Below, one piece after another: positions 32,918 through 41,533 of a stretch of DNA of 64,000 nt (the stretch's first letter is position 1; the number at the start of each line of letters is the position of its first letter). The DNA comes from Salinibacterium sp. ZJ450. GTDB lineage: Bacteria > Actinomycetota > Actinomycetes > Actinomycetales > Microbacteriaceae. Below the pieces are notes generated by a model. The model did no database searches, was not told the origin of the DNA, and saw only the letters and a program-made list of their open reading frames with translations. The DNA is taken from assembly GCF_011751885.2 (NCBI RefSeq), contig NZ_CP061771.1:2604001-2668000 (forward strand), written 5' to 3'. A program made the position numbers and the translations under genes.

Positions 32918-35407
32918 CTAGTCTTCCTCCCCATCGGCAAGCGCATACCGGTCGACAAGTTCGATGAGGGCGTCTGCGTCTTCTCCCGCAACTCGAGCGA
33001 TCGTGCGCTCGTACGCTCTCCGAAGAGTCTTTGCTTGGGCTTTAGGGATGTCGATTAGCACAAAGAGAGCTCGGGCAATTCCCATGGCGCCGCCAACTCG
33101 CACGAATTCCAGCTCACGCTCAGACGTCGAGCGAATTCGTCCGCGGCTGCCGACCGACTTTGTTGCAGCGTCGAACGCCAACAGAATGCCGTACGCGAGG
33201 ACTGTGCCGGCCGCTCGAGGCCTGCCCTTCCTGAGCCAAGTTAAGGCAGACAGATGCAGCCGCTCTATAAAAGCGAATTGGGTACCCGTAGCTTGTGCCG
33301 CGCTCGCATAGCCCTCAAGCGCACGTCGGAATCGCGGCCACTCGCCTATTTGAGCCAAACTGTCGAGAGCGAACGCCTGATATTCCCCTGTGTTTCCGTT
33401 TGACGCTCGTTCGGCGCATTCAGACCACAGCTCAAACGCTTTTTCGTAATTTCCGCGGGCGAAATTCGCGCTAGCGATTGCGCTTATTGCGCGAGAGAGG
33501 GCATTACCCGAGCCTGAACGTTCGGCGATCTCGAACGCCTGTTCGGCAGCCTTCTCTGCGTCATCGATGAATCCATCATCTACGAAGGCATTGGCGGCGG
33601 AAGCAAGTGCTAGTGCCGCGTTCTCAAGGTCTCCGATCTGCTCGGCAAGCACCGCCGTTAGCGAGAAGCACTCTCGGGCAAGAGCGTTGTCGTCCTGTCG
33701 AAATGCAATCTCGCCTAAGTTGCCTGTGGCGAGTGCGAGCAAGACCCTGTCGTTAGACGAGCGGGCGATGTTCTGCACTTGTCGGAGTCGTCGACCTGCG
33801 TCGTCCAAAGCTCCAGCGTCCGCTGCGGCGAGAGCTGCGTCGTTCAGTATGTTTCCGTAGGCCGCGGCGTCATGTTCGGTCGAGAGTCCGGCAAGAGCCG
33901 CGTCGTACACGAGGAGCGAGTGCTCCGGATCGTGTGTTGCAAGCGTGGCTGCGTCATGGGCGAGGGACCAGGCCTTTTCGACCACGTTGTCGGTGCGAGC
34001 GGCAGCGGAGTGGATGAGCCACGTCACGGCCGTCATCGTGTCGGAGGCGATTCCGCCACTCAATGAAAGCCATGCGGCGTTCCTGAGCACCTCGGCGGAG
34101 TACTCGGGCGCCGATGTCGCAAGCTCCTTGGCATTCGTAGTCAGCGACACGACGCCGAGCGACTCGCGCCGCTGGAGCATCCAGACTTTGCAGAGGTTTT
34201 GAACCGCGATCTCTGCCCATTCATAGTCCTCCAGTCTCTCAAGCTCGCGGCGGGCACCGTCAATGGTCTCTTCCGCGGCTGTCGTCAACTCCTCAAACTT
34301 CTGGTCGTCTACGCCATCGGACAGCGCCCATTTGAGCAAGACAACGCCTTTGTCGGCGCGGCTCCTCGCCGCATTGAGATCATCTTCGTGCTCCGTGTTG
34401 ATCTCGATCGCATGATCGAATGCTGTCAAAGCTTCGTCAAAGCGACCTAGCTCGGCAATTTCTATTCCGCGGGTCCGCTCGATTCCCTGGATCTCGCGCC
34501 AGTCATGCGCTTCTGATGCCCATGCCCCAGCTTTCCCCCACCACGCGACTGATCCGGAGCGGCTACCTCTTTCGTCGGCTACGACTGCAAGATTCTTCGC
34601 TGCTACCAAAGCCTGGCGACTGTCACCGCGCCGAGCAGCGCTGCGATAGGCACGATAGAACCAGCGGTGGGCGCCAATACTGTCGCCGGATTCGGCTCTC
34701 TGGATGGCGTGTTCGAGCGCAATGCTCGCTGTTATGTGACCGTCTCGAATTGAATTCGCGAGCGCGCGAGCTTCGTTGAGGCTCGCCAATGCGCCGTCCC
34801 AATCTCCTTCCGCCCGCAAACTCTGAACGGTATTAAGGAGCACAAGGGTCTCACCACGCGTATCGCCGAGCGCGCGAAATATCTGGCGCGCATCGGATGC
34901 CGTCGCCCTTGCTGCGCTGTAGTCACCGAGATTGTGCGCGGACGCAGCTGTGCGAAGCATCTCGATGGCTTGCCGGTCACGATCCCCAATGTCACGCCAC
35001 ATCAACGCGGACAATCCGTGTGCACGCCGCGCGAGAGAATAGTCGCCTCTCTCGCCGGCGATCAGTGCAGCGGATGCGAGGGTAGTCGCGCTGACTACGG
35101 AGAAGCTAGCTCGTTCCGTAGCTTCTATCGCGAGTGTCCGGAACCAGCCTTTCTCAGTGACTTGACTCACAACATCGTGCGCTGATTCCACCCGTCCGCG
35201 ACTGATACGGAATAGGGCGGCCTGGACTACAATCAACGCAATTTCCTCGTGGCCCATGTCCAGCAGAGGTTGAACTTCGTCGAGCAGGGGTAGAAACACG
35301 GAATCGTCGTTCGCAACTAGGGCGCGCCCGACGGAGTCTGCCAGGACATCGACAGCGTCGGATCGCGCCGTCCAGTCAGGTGGTAGCTGTGAAGGATCGT
35401 CAACCAC
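32918..35407 (-). CDS. 829-aa helical-repeat (TPR-like) protein paired with a DUF4062-like protein
   Basis: Almost wholly alpha-helical, built of repeated helix pairs such as GDYSAARATASDARQIFRAL, GDWDGALASLNEARALANSI, GRFDEALTAFDHAIEIN and ARGNYEKAFELWSECAER. These are TPR-like, spread from about residue 95 to 720. No P-loop, TM or signal peptide is visible. Base composition is clearly lower in GC than neighbouring genes, with AT-ending codons, suggesting horizontal gain. The GTG start overlaps the end of the DUF4062-like gene by 8 bases, implying coupled translation. A sensor or scaffold for that protein is the likely role; inferred. Confidence 0.7.
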   Translation of the reverse strand: MVDDPSQLPPDWTARSDAVDVLADSVGRALVANDDSVFLPLLDEVQPLLDMGHEEIALIVVQAALFRISRGRVESAHDVVSQVTEKGWFRTLAIEATERASFSVVSATTLASAALIAGERGDYSLARRAHGLSALMWRDIGDRDRQAIEMLRTAASAHNLGDYSAARATASDARQIFRALGDTRGETLVLLNTVQSLRAEGDWDGALASLNEARALANSIRDGHITASIALEHAIQRAESGDSIGAHRWFYRAYRSAARRGDSRQALVAAKNLAVVADERGSRSGSVAWWGKAGAWASEAHDWREIQGIERTRGIEIAELGRFDEALTAFDHAIEINTEHEDDLNAARSRADKGVVLLKWALSDGVDDQKFEELTTAAEETIDGARRELERLEDYEWAEIAVQNLCKVWMLQRRESLGVVSLTTNAKELATSAPEYSAEVLRNAAWLSLSGGIASDTMTAVTWLIHSAAARTDNVVEKAWSLAHDAATLATHDPEHSLLVYDAALAGLSTEHDAAAYGNILNDAALAAADAGALDDAGRRLRQVQNIARSSNDRVLLALATGNLGEIAFRQDDNALARECFSLTAVLAEQIGDLENAALALASAANAFVDDGFIDDAEKAAEQAFEIAERSGSGNALSRAISAIASANFARGNYEKAFELWSECAERASNGNTGEYQAFALDSLAQIGEWPRFRRALEGYASAAQATGTQFAFIERLHLSALTWLRKGRPRAAGTVLAYGILLAFDAATKSVGSRGRIRSTSERELEFVRVGGAMGIARALFVLIDIPKAQAKTLRRAYERTIARVAGEDADALIELVDRYALADGEED

Positions 35408-35918
35408 CGCTGGCCACCGCCCTCTCGCGCCTACGCATCAATTGCATCTCGCGGATTGCGCGCACCGCGGTCCGGTTGAGGGACTGATAGAGATGAGTTT
35501 CCAGCTCCCCCTCGTTCTGAAAGTTTCTGGTCACAACGTCGCCGCGCTCACGCGCGATGAAGTCTCGCACGTCGTCCGGAAGAGTCTCACCTTCACGAAT
35601 GAAGATGTATGTCTCTGCCGAGGAATCCTTTGCAGCGGAGTACTCCGCGTAGATCACGGCACTGAGTGGTCCGGCAATCAACAGGACGAGACCATCGCTG
35701 GTACGTGCGAAGTTCACGCACTCGTTGACCGAATGGAGTACCCCTGCGGGGGCATCCTGTTCCCACCACCAAGCTCTGTGCGACTCCAGTCGGTCTATCG
35801 TTGTGGCGGCGAGCTTCCGTTCGGAGTCTAACGACCCGTCCATGCGTGAACTGACGAAGATACGGGCGCGATTGTGATCGCGCCCGTATCGGATCTCATC
35901 TTCGAGCTCTTCTAACAT
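35400..35918 (-). CDS. DUF4062-like (TIR/deoxyribosyltransferase-like) protein
   Basis: 172 aa. The opening strand RARIFVSSRMDGSLDSERKLAATTIDRL matches the IFVSSTxxDLxxERxA start of DUF4062 domains. The middle RTSDGLVLLIAGPLSAVIYAEYSAAKDSSAETYIFIREG resembles their second conserved strand-helix block. DUF4062 has a TIR-like or nucleoside-deoxyribosyltransferase-like fold and often occurs at the N-terminus of STAND/NLR-type defence proteins. Here it is a separate small protein followed by a coupled TPR-like protein. GAGGAG precedes the ATG at short spacing. Enzymatic activity unknown; a catalytic Glu (for example in IYAEYSAA) is conceivable. Confidence 0.65.
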   Translation of the reverse strand: MLEELEDEIRYGRDHNRARIFVSSRMDGSLDSERKLAATTIDRLESHRAWWWEQDAPAGVLHSVNECVNFARTSDGLVLLIAGPLSAVIYAEYSAAKDSSAETYIFIREGETLPDDVRDFIARERGDVVTRNFQNEGELETHLYQSLNRTAVRAIREMQLMRRRERAVASGG

Positions 35919-36119
35919 CAGCTCCTCATAGGACGGCCGGATTGAGAGTAACTCCGGATTCTCAGTCCATTTCTACCAGTCGGCTCGCATTGAACTCACG
36001 CCGGACGCAATTTTCGAACTCTTTCGCCTGCCCGTTCACCACCACCGCGGTCGACGATGGTCGAGAACTGGTGGATCGTCGGCATCCTGAATTTCCCAGC
36101 ACCCCCGGCCAGCCCACCG

Positions 36120-36160
36120 CGGGTTTTGAGACAACCGCAAGCGGCCTCCTCCACCAGCGG
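36120..36160 (+). repeat. 41-bp dispersed repeat, variant copy
   Basis: The copy begins CGGGTTTTGAGACAACCGCA and ends CTCCTCCACCAGCGG. It shares the outer parts (GGGTTTYGAGAC and CTCCTCNACCARCG) with copies at 47732 and 12064, and the AGCGGCCTCCTC subtype centre with 47732. It lies between the DUF4062-like unit and the membrane protein gene ending at 36182. The rest of 35919-36181 shows no gene. Confidence 0.6.
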
Positions 36161-36181
36161 CTGGGAGCGAGCGCGATTAGC

Positions 36182-36835
36182 TCAGGCGTTTGTCCGCGCC
36201 GGAGTTGTCATGTCGGCGCTGTGCACTGATCGCGGCATCCGCAGCAGACGCAGCCCGATCGCACCGAATCCGATAGCCAGCAGCGCGTAGAGCCCAACAC
36301 CCTCAAACGGTGCCGGCACGACGAACTCCGCCACCAACCCCAGGATCACCACGATGCTCGCCCAGAGCGGGGCGATACGGGCGCGCCACAGTGCGATTGC
36401 GAGCACGACGGTGCCGAGTTCGGTCAGGATCAGCATCGGCACCAACACTGCAGTGAAGGCTGCGCCGTCGAACAGCCCGTCGGCGAGCGCCCCGGCGACC
36501 GCGCGGTCGGCGGCCGAAACCATCGACAGCTGCGTCAATACCGTTCCCACGATGGCGTTGTGCAGGGTCCAGCCGGCGGCGGCCGCGAACGCCGCCCACG
36601 CGCCCCACCGGGACGCACGGGAAGCGAGCTGCGCGCTGAGGGACAGCATGGCGGGGACGAACACGGTGAACGAGGCAATCAACAACATGTTGGCGCTGAG
36701 GAAGCGGTCCGGCTCAGCCTCGATGGCAGCGAGTCGGCCGACGCCGTCTGCGGGCATCTGCGGCAGCGTCAGGACGGCGGCCAGGCCGATGATCGGTGCG
36801 GCGATCAGGGCGATTGCGCCGGGGCGGTACGACAT
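36182..36835 (-). CDS. Seven-TM-like membrane protein of unknown function
   Basis: 217 aa with six or seven hydrophobic segments (for example GAIALIAAPIIGLAAVLTLP, NMLLIASFTVFVPAMLSLSA and ILTELGTVVLAIALW) and no soluble domain. It resembles small DUF4386-type integral membrane proteins, but that is a weak assignment. Start at ATG 36835 because AAGGAG lies five bases upstream; the frame is open to 36871. Divergent from the two-component system at 36992, which may regulate it. Confidence 0.6.
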   Translation of the reverse strand: MSYRPGAIALIAAPIIGLAAVLTLPQMPADGVGRLAAIEAEPDRFLSANMLLIASFTVFVPAMLSLSAQLASRASRWGAWAAFAAAAGWTLHNAIVGTVLTQLSMVSAADRAVAGALADGLFDGAAFTAVLVPMLILTELGTVVLAIALWRARIAPLWASIVVILGLVAEFVVPAPFEGVGLYALLAIGFGAIGLRLLRMPRSVHSADMTTPARTNA

Positions 36836-36919
36836 GGGTTCTCCTTCGGTTGAGCGGTCGGTTTCGATCACCGTACGAATCAGCGGACGCCGCGTCGTCG
36901 TCTCGCGAGCCGAACCGTC

Positions 36920-36935
36920 TACGACCGTGGTCGTA
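36920..36935. promoter_or_regulatory. Inverted repeat in the divergent promoter of the two-component system
   Basis: TACGACC and GGTCGTA are separated by GT, 57 bases before the histidine kinase start and 85 bases before the divergent membrane protein start. The size and position fit a NarL-type response regulator site (autoregulation) but nothing else supports it. Confidence 0.35.
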
Positions 36936-36991
36936 CACGGCTTACCCTCACGGCCGATGCCCCGGCCGGTACCCGCTGCTACCGTGTTCTC

Positions 36992-38209
36992 ATGCTGAGG
37001 CGGCGCCCGGGATCGACCACGTTGAGGCGCGCCCGGTCGACGCTGCGGGCACGCCCCTGGATCGTCGACACTGCGCTCGCCGGCGTGCTCGTCATAGCGG
37101 GGCTGGTGCAGCTCACGGTTGACGGGATGACGCTGATCGGCGTGCTCGGGATGCTGGCGATGACGACGCCGGTGGCCTGGCGGCGCGTGGCGCCACTCAT
37201 TGCGGTCACGGTGGGGTGGGCCGCCCTGTTCCTGGAGCAGGGTTTCGGCGGGGATGTCACGAGCCAGGGCTACGGCGCCGTGATCGCCCTGATCCTCACG
37301 CTCTACACGGCGGCGACCCGGCTGGAGCGGAACCGCGCGTACGCCGCCCTGGCGATCTCACTGGTTTCGGACTGGCTGAGCGTCGCCCTGTCGGCCGAGC
37401 CGACGGTCGCCGACTTCGCCTTCACCTCGCTGATCGTGGTCGCTCCGTGGGGCGCAGGCCGCGTCATCCGTGACCGACACCAGCGGATTGACGAGCTGCA
37501 TGCGCTGTCCGCGGCGCTCGAGCACGAGCGCGAGGAGCGGGTGCGCGAGGCGGCGATCGCCGAACGCGAGCGGATGGGTCGCGAGATGCACGACGTGCTC
37601 ACGCACACCGTGAGCGTGATGGTCGTGCAGCTCGGCGCGGTGACGCGCATCCTGGAGCGCGACCCTGCGACCGCGCGGGCCACCATCGAGTCCGTCCGGA
37701 ACACCGGTAAGGAGGCGCTCGCCGAGCTGAGGTTTCTGCTCGGCCTCGGCGCTCGGGCCGCGCACCCCGACGGCGGCGTGCCGAACCCTGGCCTCGCCCG
37801 GATCGGCGAACTCGCTGAGGCGATGCGCCGATCGGGGTTGCCCGTCGAGCTCAGGCTCGAGCTCCCGGACGACGGCCTGGAGCGCCTGCCGCAGCCGATT
37901 GACCTCGCCGCCTACCGCATCGTGCAGGAGTCGCTGACGAACACGCTTCGGCACTCCCCTGGCGCCAGCGCTCTGGTGCGCATCGGCATGGAGGGAAGTC
38001 GACTCGACGTGCTCATCGCCGACTCCGGCGGGCAACCGCGCAGGCCGCTGGCGCTCGGCAGGGAGCTCGCCACGGAGGTCGGCGGTCACGGAATCACCGG
38101 GATGCGCGAGCGGGCACGCCTGTGCGGTGGCGAGCTGACCGCCGCGACGGACCCCGCCGGCGGAGGGTTCACGGTGCGCGCGCTTCTGCCGGTCGAGGTG
38201 ACCACGTGA
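36992..38209 (+). CDS. NarL/DesK-type sensor histidine kinase
   Basis: 405 aa. An N-terminal membrane region of four or five helices (about 20-160) lacks a large extracellular sensor loop. A coiled coil then leads to HisKA_3 with REMHDVLTHTVSVMVVQLG (phosphoacceptor His200), and an HATPase domain with YRIVQESLTNTLRHSPGAS and GGHGITGMRERARLCGG. This is the LiaS/DesK-like layout common for membrane or envelope stress sensing. Stop overlaps the response regulator start (GTGA), so the pair is co-translated. The signal is unknown. Confidence 0.9.
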   Translation: MLRRRPGSTTLRRARSTLRARPWIVDTALAGVLVIAGLVQLTVDGMTLIGVLGMLAMTTPVAWRRVAPLIAVTVGWAALFLEQGFGGDVTSQGYGAVIALILTLYTAATRLERNRAYAALAISLVSDWLSVALSAEPTVADFAFTSLIVVAPWGAGRVIRDRHQRIDELHALSAALEHEREERVREAAIAERERMGREMHDVLTHTVSVMVVQLGAVTRILERDPATARATIESVRNTGKEALAELRFLLGLGARAAHPDGGVPNPGLARIGELAEAMRRSGLPVELRLELPDDGLERLPQPIDLAAYRIVQESLTNTLRHSPGASALVRIGMEGSRLDVLIADSGGQPRRPLALGRELATEVGGHGITGMRERARLCGGELTAATDPAGGGFTVRALLPVEVTT

Positions 38210-38865
38210 TCCGGGTATTGGTGGCTGACGACCATCCGATGGTGCGCAGCGGGTTCCGGATGATCCTCGAATCAGAGCCCGATCTGGAAGTCGTCGCCGA
38301 GGCCGCCCACGGTGGCGAAGTGGTCGACTACCTGCGACGTCATCAGGTCGATGTTGTGCTGATGGACATCCGGATGCCGCAGGTCGACGGCCTCGAAGCG
38401 ATCCGCAGCCTCTCGGCGCAAGGCCTCGCCGCCAAGGTTCTCGTGCTGACCACGTTCGACGCCGACGAGTACGTGCACGAAGCGCTGCGGGCCGGCGCCA
38501 GCGGATTCCTGCTCAAGGACGTCGACCCGGCCGACCTCGTGCACGCGGTGCGCACCGTGGCACGAGGCGGCGCGCTCCTCTCCCCCGGCGTGACCCGCCG
38601 GTTCATCGAACGGTTCACCCGCGGGCCGGCACCGGGCGTGCTCCCGCCCGCGCTCAACGCGCTGACCGAGCGGGAACTCGAGGTGTTCACCCTCGTCGCC
38701 CGGGGCCTTTCGAACGCCCAGTGCGCGGTGCGCCTGTCGATCAGCGCCGCAACGGTCAAGACCCACGTGACCCGCATCTTCGCCAAGCTGGAGCTGCGCG
38801 ATCGTGCCCAGGCCGTGGTCCTTGGCTATGAGTCCGGGCTGGTGCGCCCGGGCGACCCGGTATGA
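38206..38865 (+). CDS. NarL/FixJ-type response regulator
   Basis: 219 aa. The receiver domain (about 1-120) has the acidic pair D8-D9, phosphoacceptor Asp54 in VVLMDIRMPQVDGLEAI, and the switch Lys in GFLLKDVDP. The C-terminal LuxR-type helix-turn-helix (about 150-215) has LTERELEVFTLVARGLSNAQCAVRLSISAATVKTHVTRIF. Start at GTG 38206, overlapping the kinase stop. A likely target is its own divergent promoter region (36836-36991). Confidence 0.92.
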   Translation: MIRVLVADDHPMVRSGFRMILESEPDLEVVAEAAHGGEVVDYLRRHQVDVVLMDIRMPQVDGLEAIRSLSAQGLAAKVLVLTTFDADEYVHEALRAGASGFLLKDVDPADLVHAVRTVARGGALLSPGVTRRFIERFTRGPAPGVLPPALNALTERELEVFTLVARGLSNAQCAVRLSISAATVKTHVTRIFAKLELRDRAQAVVLGYESGLVRPGDPV

Positions 38866-39006
38866 CGCCCCGAGGCCTTCGCCGCGTCACGCGTTGCTCG
38901 CGCACGAGCGGTGTGCGGAAATCCCCGCCGACACGGATGCCGACCCTGTCGCAGGACCGAGGCTACATGTAACGCGCTGCTGGATCTGTCCTGGACCGCG
39001 GCGACA

Positions 39007-39261
39007 TCAAGCCCACCAGCCGAGGTCGTCGACGATCGAGGTCCTGGTCTTGCAAACCCAGTGCGGTAGAGGGTCCCGTACCCACTCCGCCCGCGCGCTG
39101 GTGGCCCTCTCCCGGCAAACTGCCTCAGCGGCATCCGCCTGCAGAAGCGGCGGACCGGCGAACCAGATGGTCAGGGGTGCGATCAAGAACACCACGACCA
39201 CCACGCGAGCGATCGCGCGCTCTGGAGCTTCCTGGTCGACTGTCACAAGCCCATCCTCCAT
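39007..39261 (-). CDS. Small single-pass membrane protein
   Basis: 84 aa. A short N-terminus (MEDGLVTVDQEAPERAIAR), one TM helix (about 20-40, VVVVVFLIAPLTIWFAGPPL) and an extracytoplasmic tail with two cysteines (EAVCRER and HWVCKTR) that could pair. GGGAG lies four bases upstream of the ATG. It starts 20 bases after the aldo/keto reductase gene on the same strand, so it may be the last gene of that operon. No family recognised. The upstream 38866-39006 holds no gene. Confidence 0.5.
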   Translation of the reverse strand: MEDGLVTVDQEAPERAIARVVVVVFLIAPLTIWFAGPPLLQADAAEAVCRERATSARAEWVRDPLPHWVCKTRTSIVDDLGWWA

Positions 39262-39281
39262 GCGACTCCCGCGGGTGGAGC

Positions 39282-40289
39282 CTACTCCGCCGCCTCCCGG
39301 CCCTGCGAGATCCAGTTGAGGTCGGACGAGCGGTCGCCTTCCACCCGAGCCGCCAACGCATCGAGCGACTCCACCGTCGCGGCATCCAGCTCGATGCACA
39401 CCGCCGCCGCGTTCTCGTCCACCCGCGACGCCCGCCGCGTGCCCGGGATCGGCACCACCGGCAGCCTGAACGCGCGTCCCTTGGCGTACAGCCAGGCCAG
39501 CGCCAGCTGCGCGGGCGTCACCGGGCGCTCCGACTGCACCGACAGTGCGGATGCCGCGGACTGCACCGCCGCCAGCAGCGCCTGATTGCGCGCCAACCGC
39601 TCCGGCGCGAACCGCGGGAACTTCCGCCGCAGGTCATCCGCAGGCAGGGCGGCACCCGAGGCACCTCCCGCGAAGAACCCGCGCCCGAGCGGCGAGTACG
39701 GCACGAAGCCCACGCCGAGCGACGCCGCCGTCGGCACGATAGAGGCCTCGACATCCCGGCTCCACAGCGACCACTCGCTCTGCACCGCCGCGATCGGGTG
39801 CACCGCGTGGGCGCGCCGCAGCTCGGAGGCGGTCACCTCCGACAGGCCGATGTGCCGGATGTCGCCGGCCTCAACCAGTTCGGCGAGCGCGCCGACCGTC
39901 TCCTCGATCGGCACCCGCGGGTCGACTCGGTGGTAGTAGTACAGGTCGATCACGTCGGTGCCGAGCCGGCTGAGGCTCTCGTGCAGCGACGAGCGCACGT
40001 ACGCCGCATCGCCGCGCGCCCGATACTCATCGGGCTCCGACGGGATGCCGAACTTGGTCGCGAGCACCACCTCATCGCGGCGAGTGCGCAGCAGCGACGA
40101 GATCAGCGTCTCGTTCTGGCCGTCGCCGTACACATTGGCGGTGTCGATCAGCCGCACCCCGATGTCGACGGCGTGGTTCAGGGTGGCGAGGGCGTCCGCG
40201 GCATCCGTCTCGCCATAGACGCCCGACACCGCCATCGCGCCGAAACCCTGCCGCGAGGTGTGCAGGCCGTCTCCGAGTAGCACGCCCAT
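39282..40289 (-). CDS. Aldo/keto reductase
   Basis: 335 aa NADPH-dependent (alpha/beta)8 oxidoreductase. Motifs: QGFGAMAVSG near the N-terminus, IDTANVYGDGQNETLI with the catalytic Asp and Tyr, LATKFGIP with the catalytic Lys, DLYYYHRVD with the catalytic-site His, IGLSEVTASEL, and the NADPH-binding PIPGTRRASRVDENA near the C-terminus. It overlaps the upstream acyl-CoA-dehydrogenase-like gene by 3 bases, so it belongs to the flavoprotein operon. A detoxification role for aldehydes released by the flavin monooxygenases is possible but unproven. Confidence 0.9.
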   Translation of the reverse strand: MGVLLGDGLHTSRQGFGAMAVSGVYGETDAADALATLNHAVDIGVRLIDTANVYGDGQNETLISSLLRTRRDEVVLATKFGIPSEPDEYRARGDAAYVRSSLHESLSRLGTDVIDLYYYHRVDPRVPIEETVGALAELVEAGDIRHIGLSEVTASELRRAHAVHPIAAVQSEWSLWSRDVEASIVPTAASLGVGFVPYSPLGRGFFAGGASGAALPADDLRRKFPRFAPERLARNQALLAAVQSAASALSVQSERPVTPAQLALAWLYAKGRAFRLPVVPIPGTRRASRVDENAAAVCIELDAATVESLDALAARVEGDRSSDLNWISQGREAAE

Positions 40290-41533
40290 CAGCCGACCGG
40301 CGCCGGTTTGAAGGCGGATGCCGCGGACTCGACGCCCGCGGACTCCGAGCGCAGCACCTGCGCCGCCGTCCGCGGCAGCGTGCCGTTCAGGTAGTAGTCG
40401 CCGATCGCCTGCTCCCGGTAGATCGCCGGGTTGTGCGAGGCGATGGTGCGGGCATTGCGCCAGAACCGGTCGAGCCGGCGATCGATCGAGACCGCCGACG
40501 CCCCACCGACCTCGAACAACAGCGTCGATGCCTGCAGCACCAGGTCGATGACCACCTGTTGCGCCTCGAACACGGCGATCAGCGCTGCCGAGTACCGCGC
40601 GTCATCCGTCGAGTCGAAGCGGCGCCCGGTGTCGGCGTCCTCCAGCCGGCGGATCGCCTCGAGCACGGTCGCTTCCACCGCGAAGCGCAGGCTGGCCAGG
40701 CGCCCGACGACGCGCTGCACCAGCGGTTCCTCGCGCGGCACCGAGTTGCCGGGAATCCCGAACGTCCGCGTGCGCGGCTGCACGAACGAAATCGCGTCGC
40801 GCAACACCGCCCGCGCGATCCCGGCCAGCGACGCGAGCAGGATGCCCTGGTACAGCCCGGTCGTGTAGGCGAGCGGGCGGATCCGGTCGCTCTCGTCCCA
40901 CGGCAGCACGTGCGCCGGGTCGATCTCGACGTCCTCGAAGACGGTGGTGCCGCTGCCGGTGAGGCGTTGGCCGAAGCCGTCCCAGTCATCGATGCGGGTG
41001 ACCCCGGGCGCCTCGGCGGGCACCGCGAACGCCACGAACTCGTCACCCAGCTTGCCGCCCGACCAGATCCAGTCGGCGAACAGGGTGCCGGTGCTGTAGT
41101 ATTTGCGTCCGTTCAGCAGCAGCCGGCCATCGACCTCGGTCAACGTCGTCGACTGCGTGCTGGAGTCCGAGCGCTCCGCCTGCGCGTTGCCGAACAGGAT
41201 CTCGCGCCGCGCGATCCGGGTCAGCCACTCGGTGCGCTGCGCCGACTCCGGCATCGCCCGCTGCGTCTCCACGAACGCCACGTGCCCGCGCAGCAACTGC
41301 GGCAGGTTCGAGTCGGCCTCCCCCAGTTCGATCAGCAGCCGGAACAAATCTTCCAACCGGATGCCGCGACCGCCGAACTCGACGGGAACCCGCAGCGCCC
41401 CGAACCCGGCTTCCCGCAGCCAGCGCACCTCCTCGTACGGAAGTGCCCCGACATCCTCCCGCTCCACCGCACCCGCGGCGATGCGGTTGATGGTCGGCCG
41501 GAAGGTGACGGCGATGTCGTCGTAGCTGGTCAT
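40289..41533 (-). CDS. Acyl-CoA dehydrogenase-fold flavoprotein, DszC/SfnB-like
   Basis: 414 aa. The three-domain acyl-CoA dehydrogenase fold is evident from EEVRWLREAGFGALRVPVEFGG, the flavin-binding middle domain (FGNAQAERSDSST, WSGGKLGDEFVAFA) and the helical C-terminal domain ending in RDFWRN-type DRFWRNARTIASHNPAIYREQ. That last feature is typical of DszC, SfnB and other FMNH2-using monooxygenases rather than true dehydrogenases. Context with an NtaA/DmoA-type protein and metNIQ supports organosulfur use. Overlaps both neighbours by 3-4 bases. Confidence 0.85.
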   Translation of the reverse strand: MTSYDDIAVTFRPTINRIAAGAVEREDVGALPYEEVRWLREAGFGALRVPVEFGGRGIRLEDLFRLLIELGEADSNLPQLLRGHVAFVETQRAMPESAQRTEWLTRIARREILFGNAQAERSDSSTQSTTLTEVDGRLLLNGRKYYSTGTLFADWIWSGGKLGDEFVAFAVPAEAPGVTRIDDWDGFGQRLTGSGTTVFEDVEIDPAHVLPWDESDRIRPLAYTTGLYQGILLASLAGIARAVLRDAISFVQPRTRTFGIPGNSVPREEPLVQRVVGRLASLRFAVEATVLEAIRRLEDADTGRRFDSTDDARYSAALIAVFEAQQVVIDLVLQASTLLFEVGGASAVSIDRRLDRFWRNARTIASHNPAIYREQAIGDYYLNGTLPRTAAQVLRSESAGVESAASAFKPAPVG

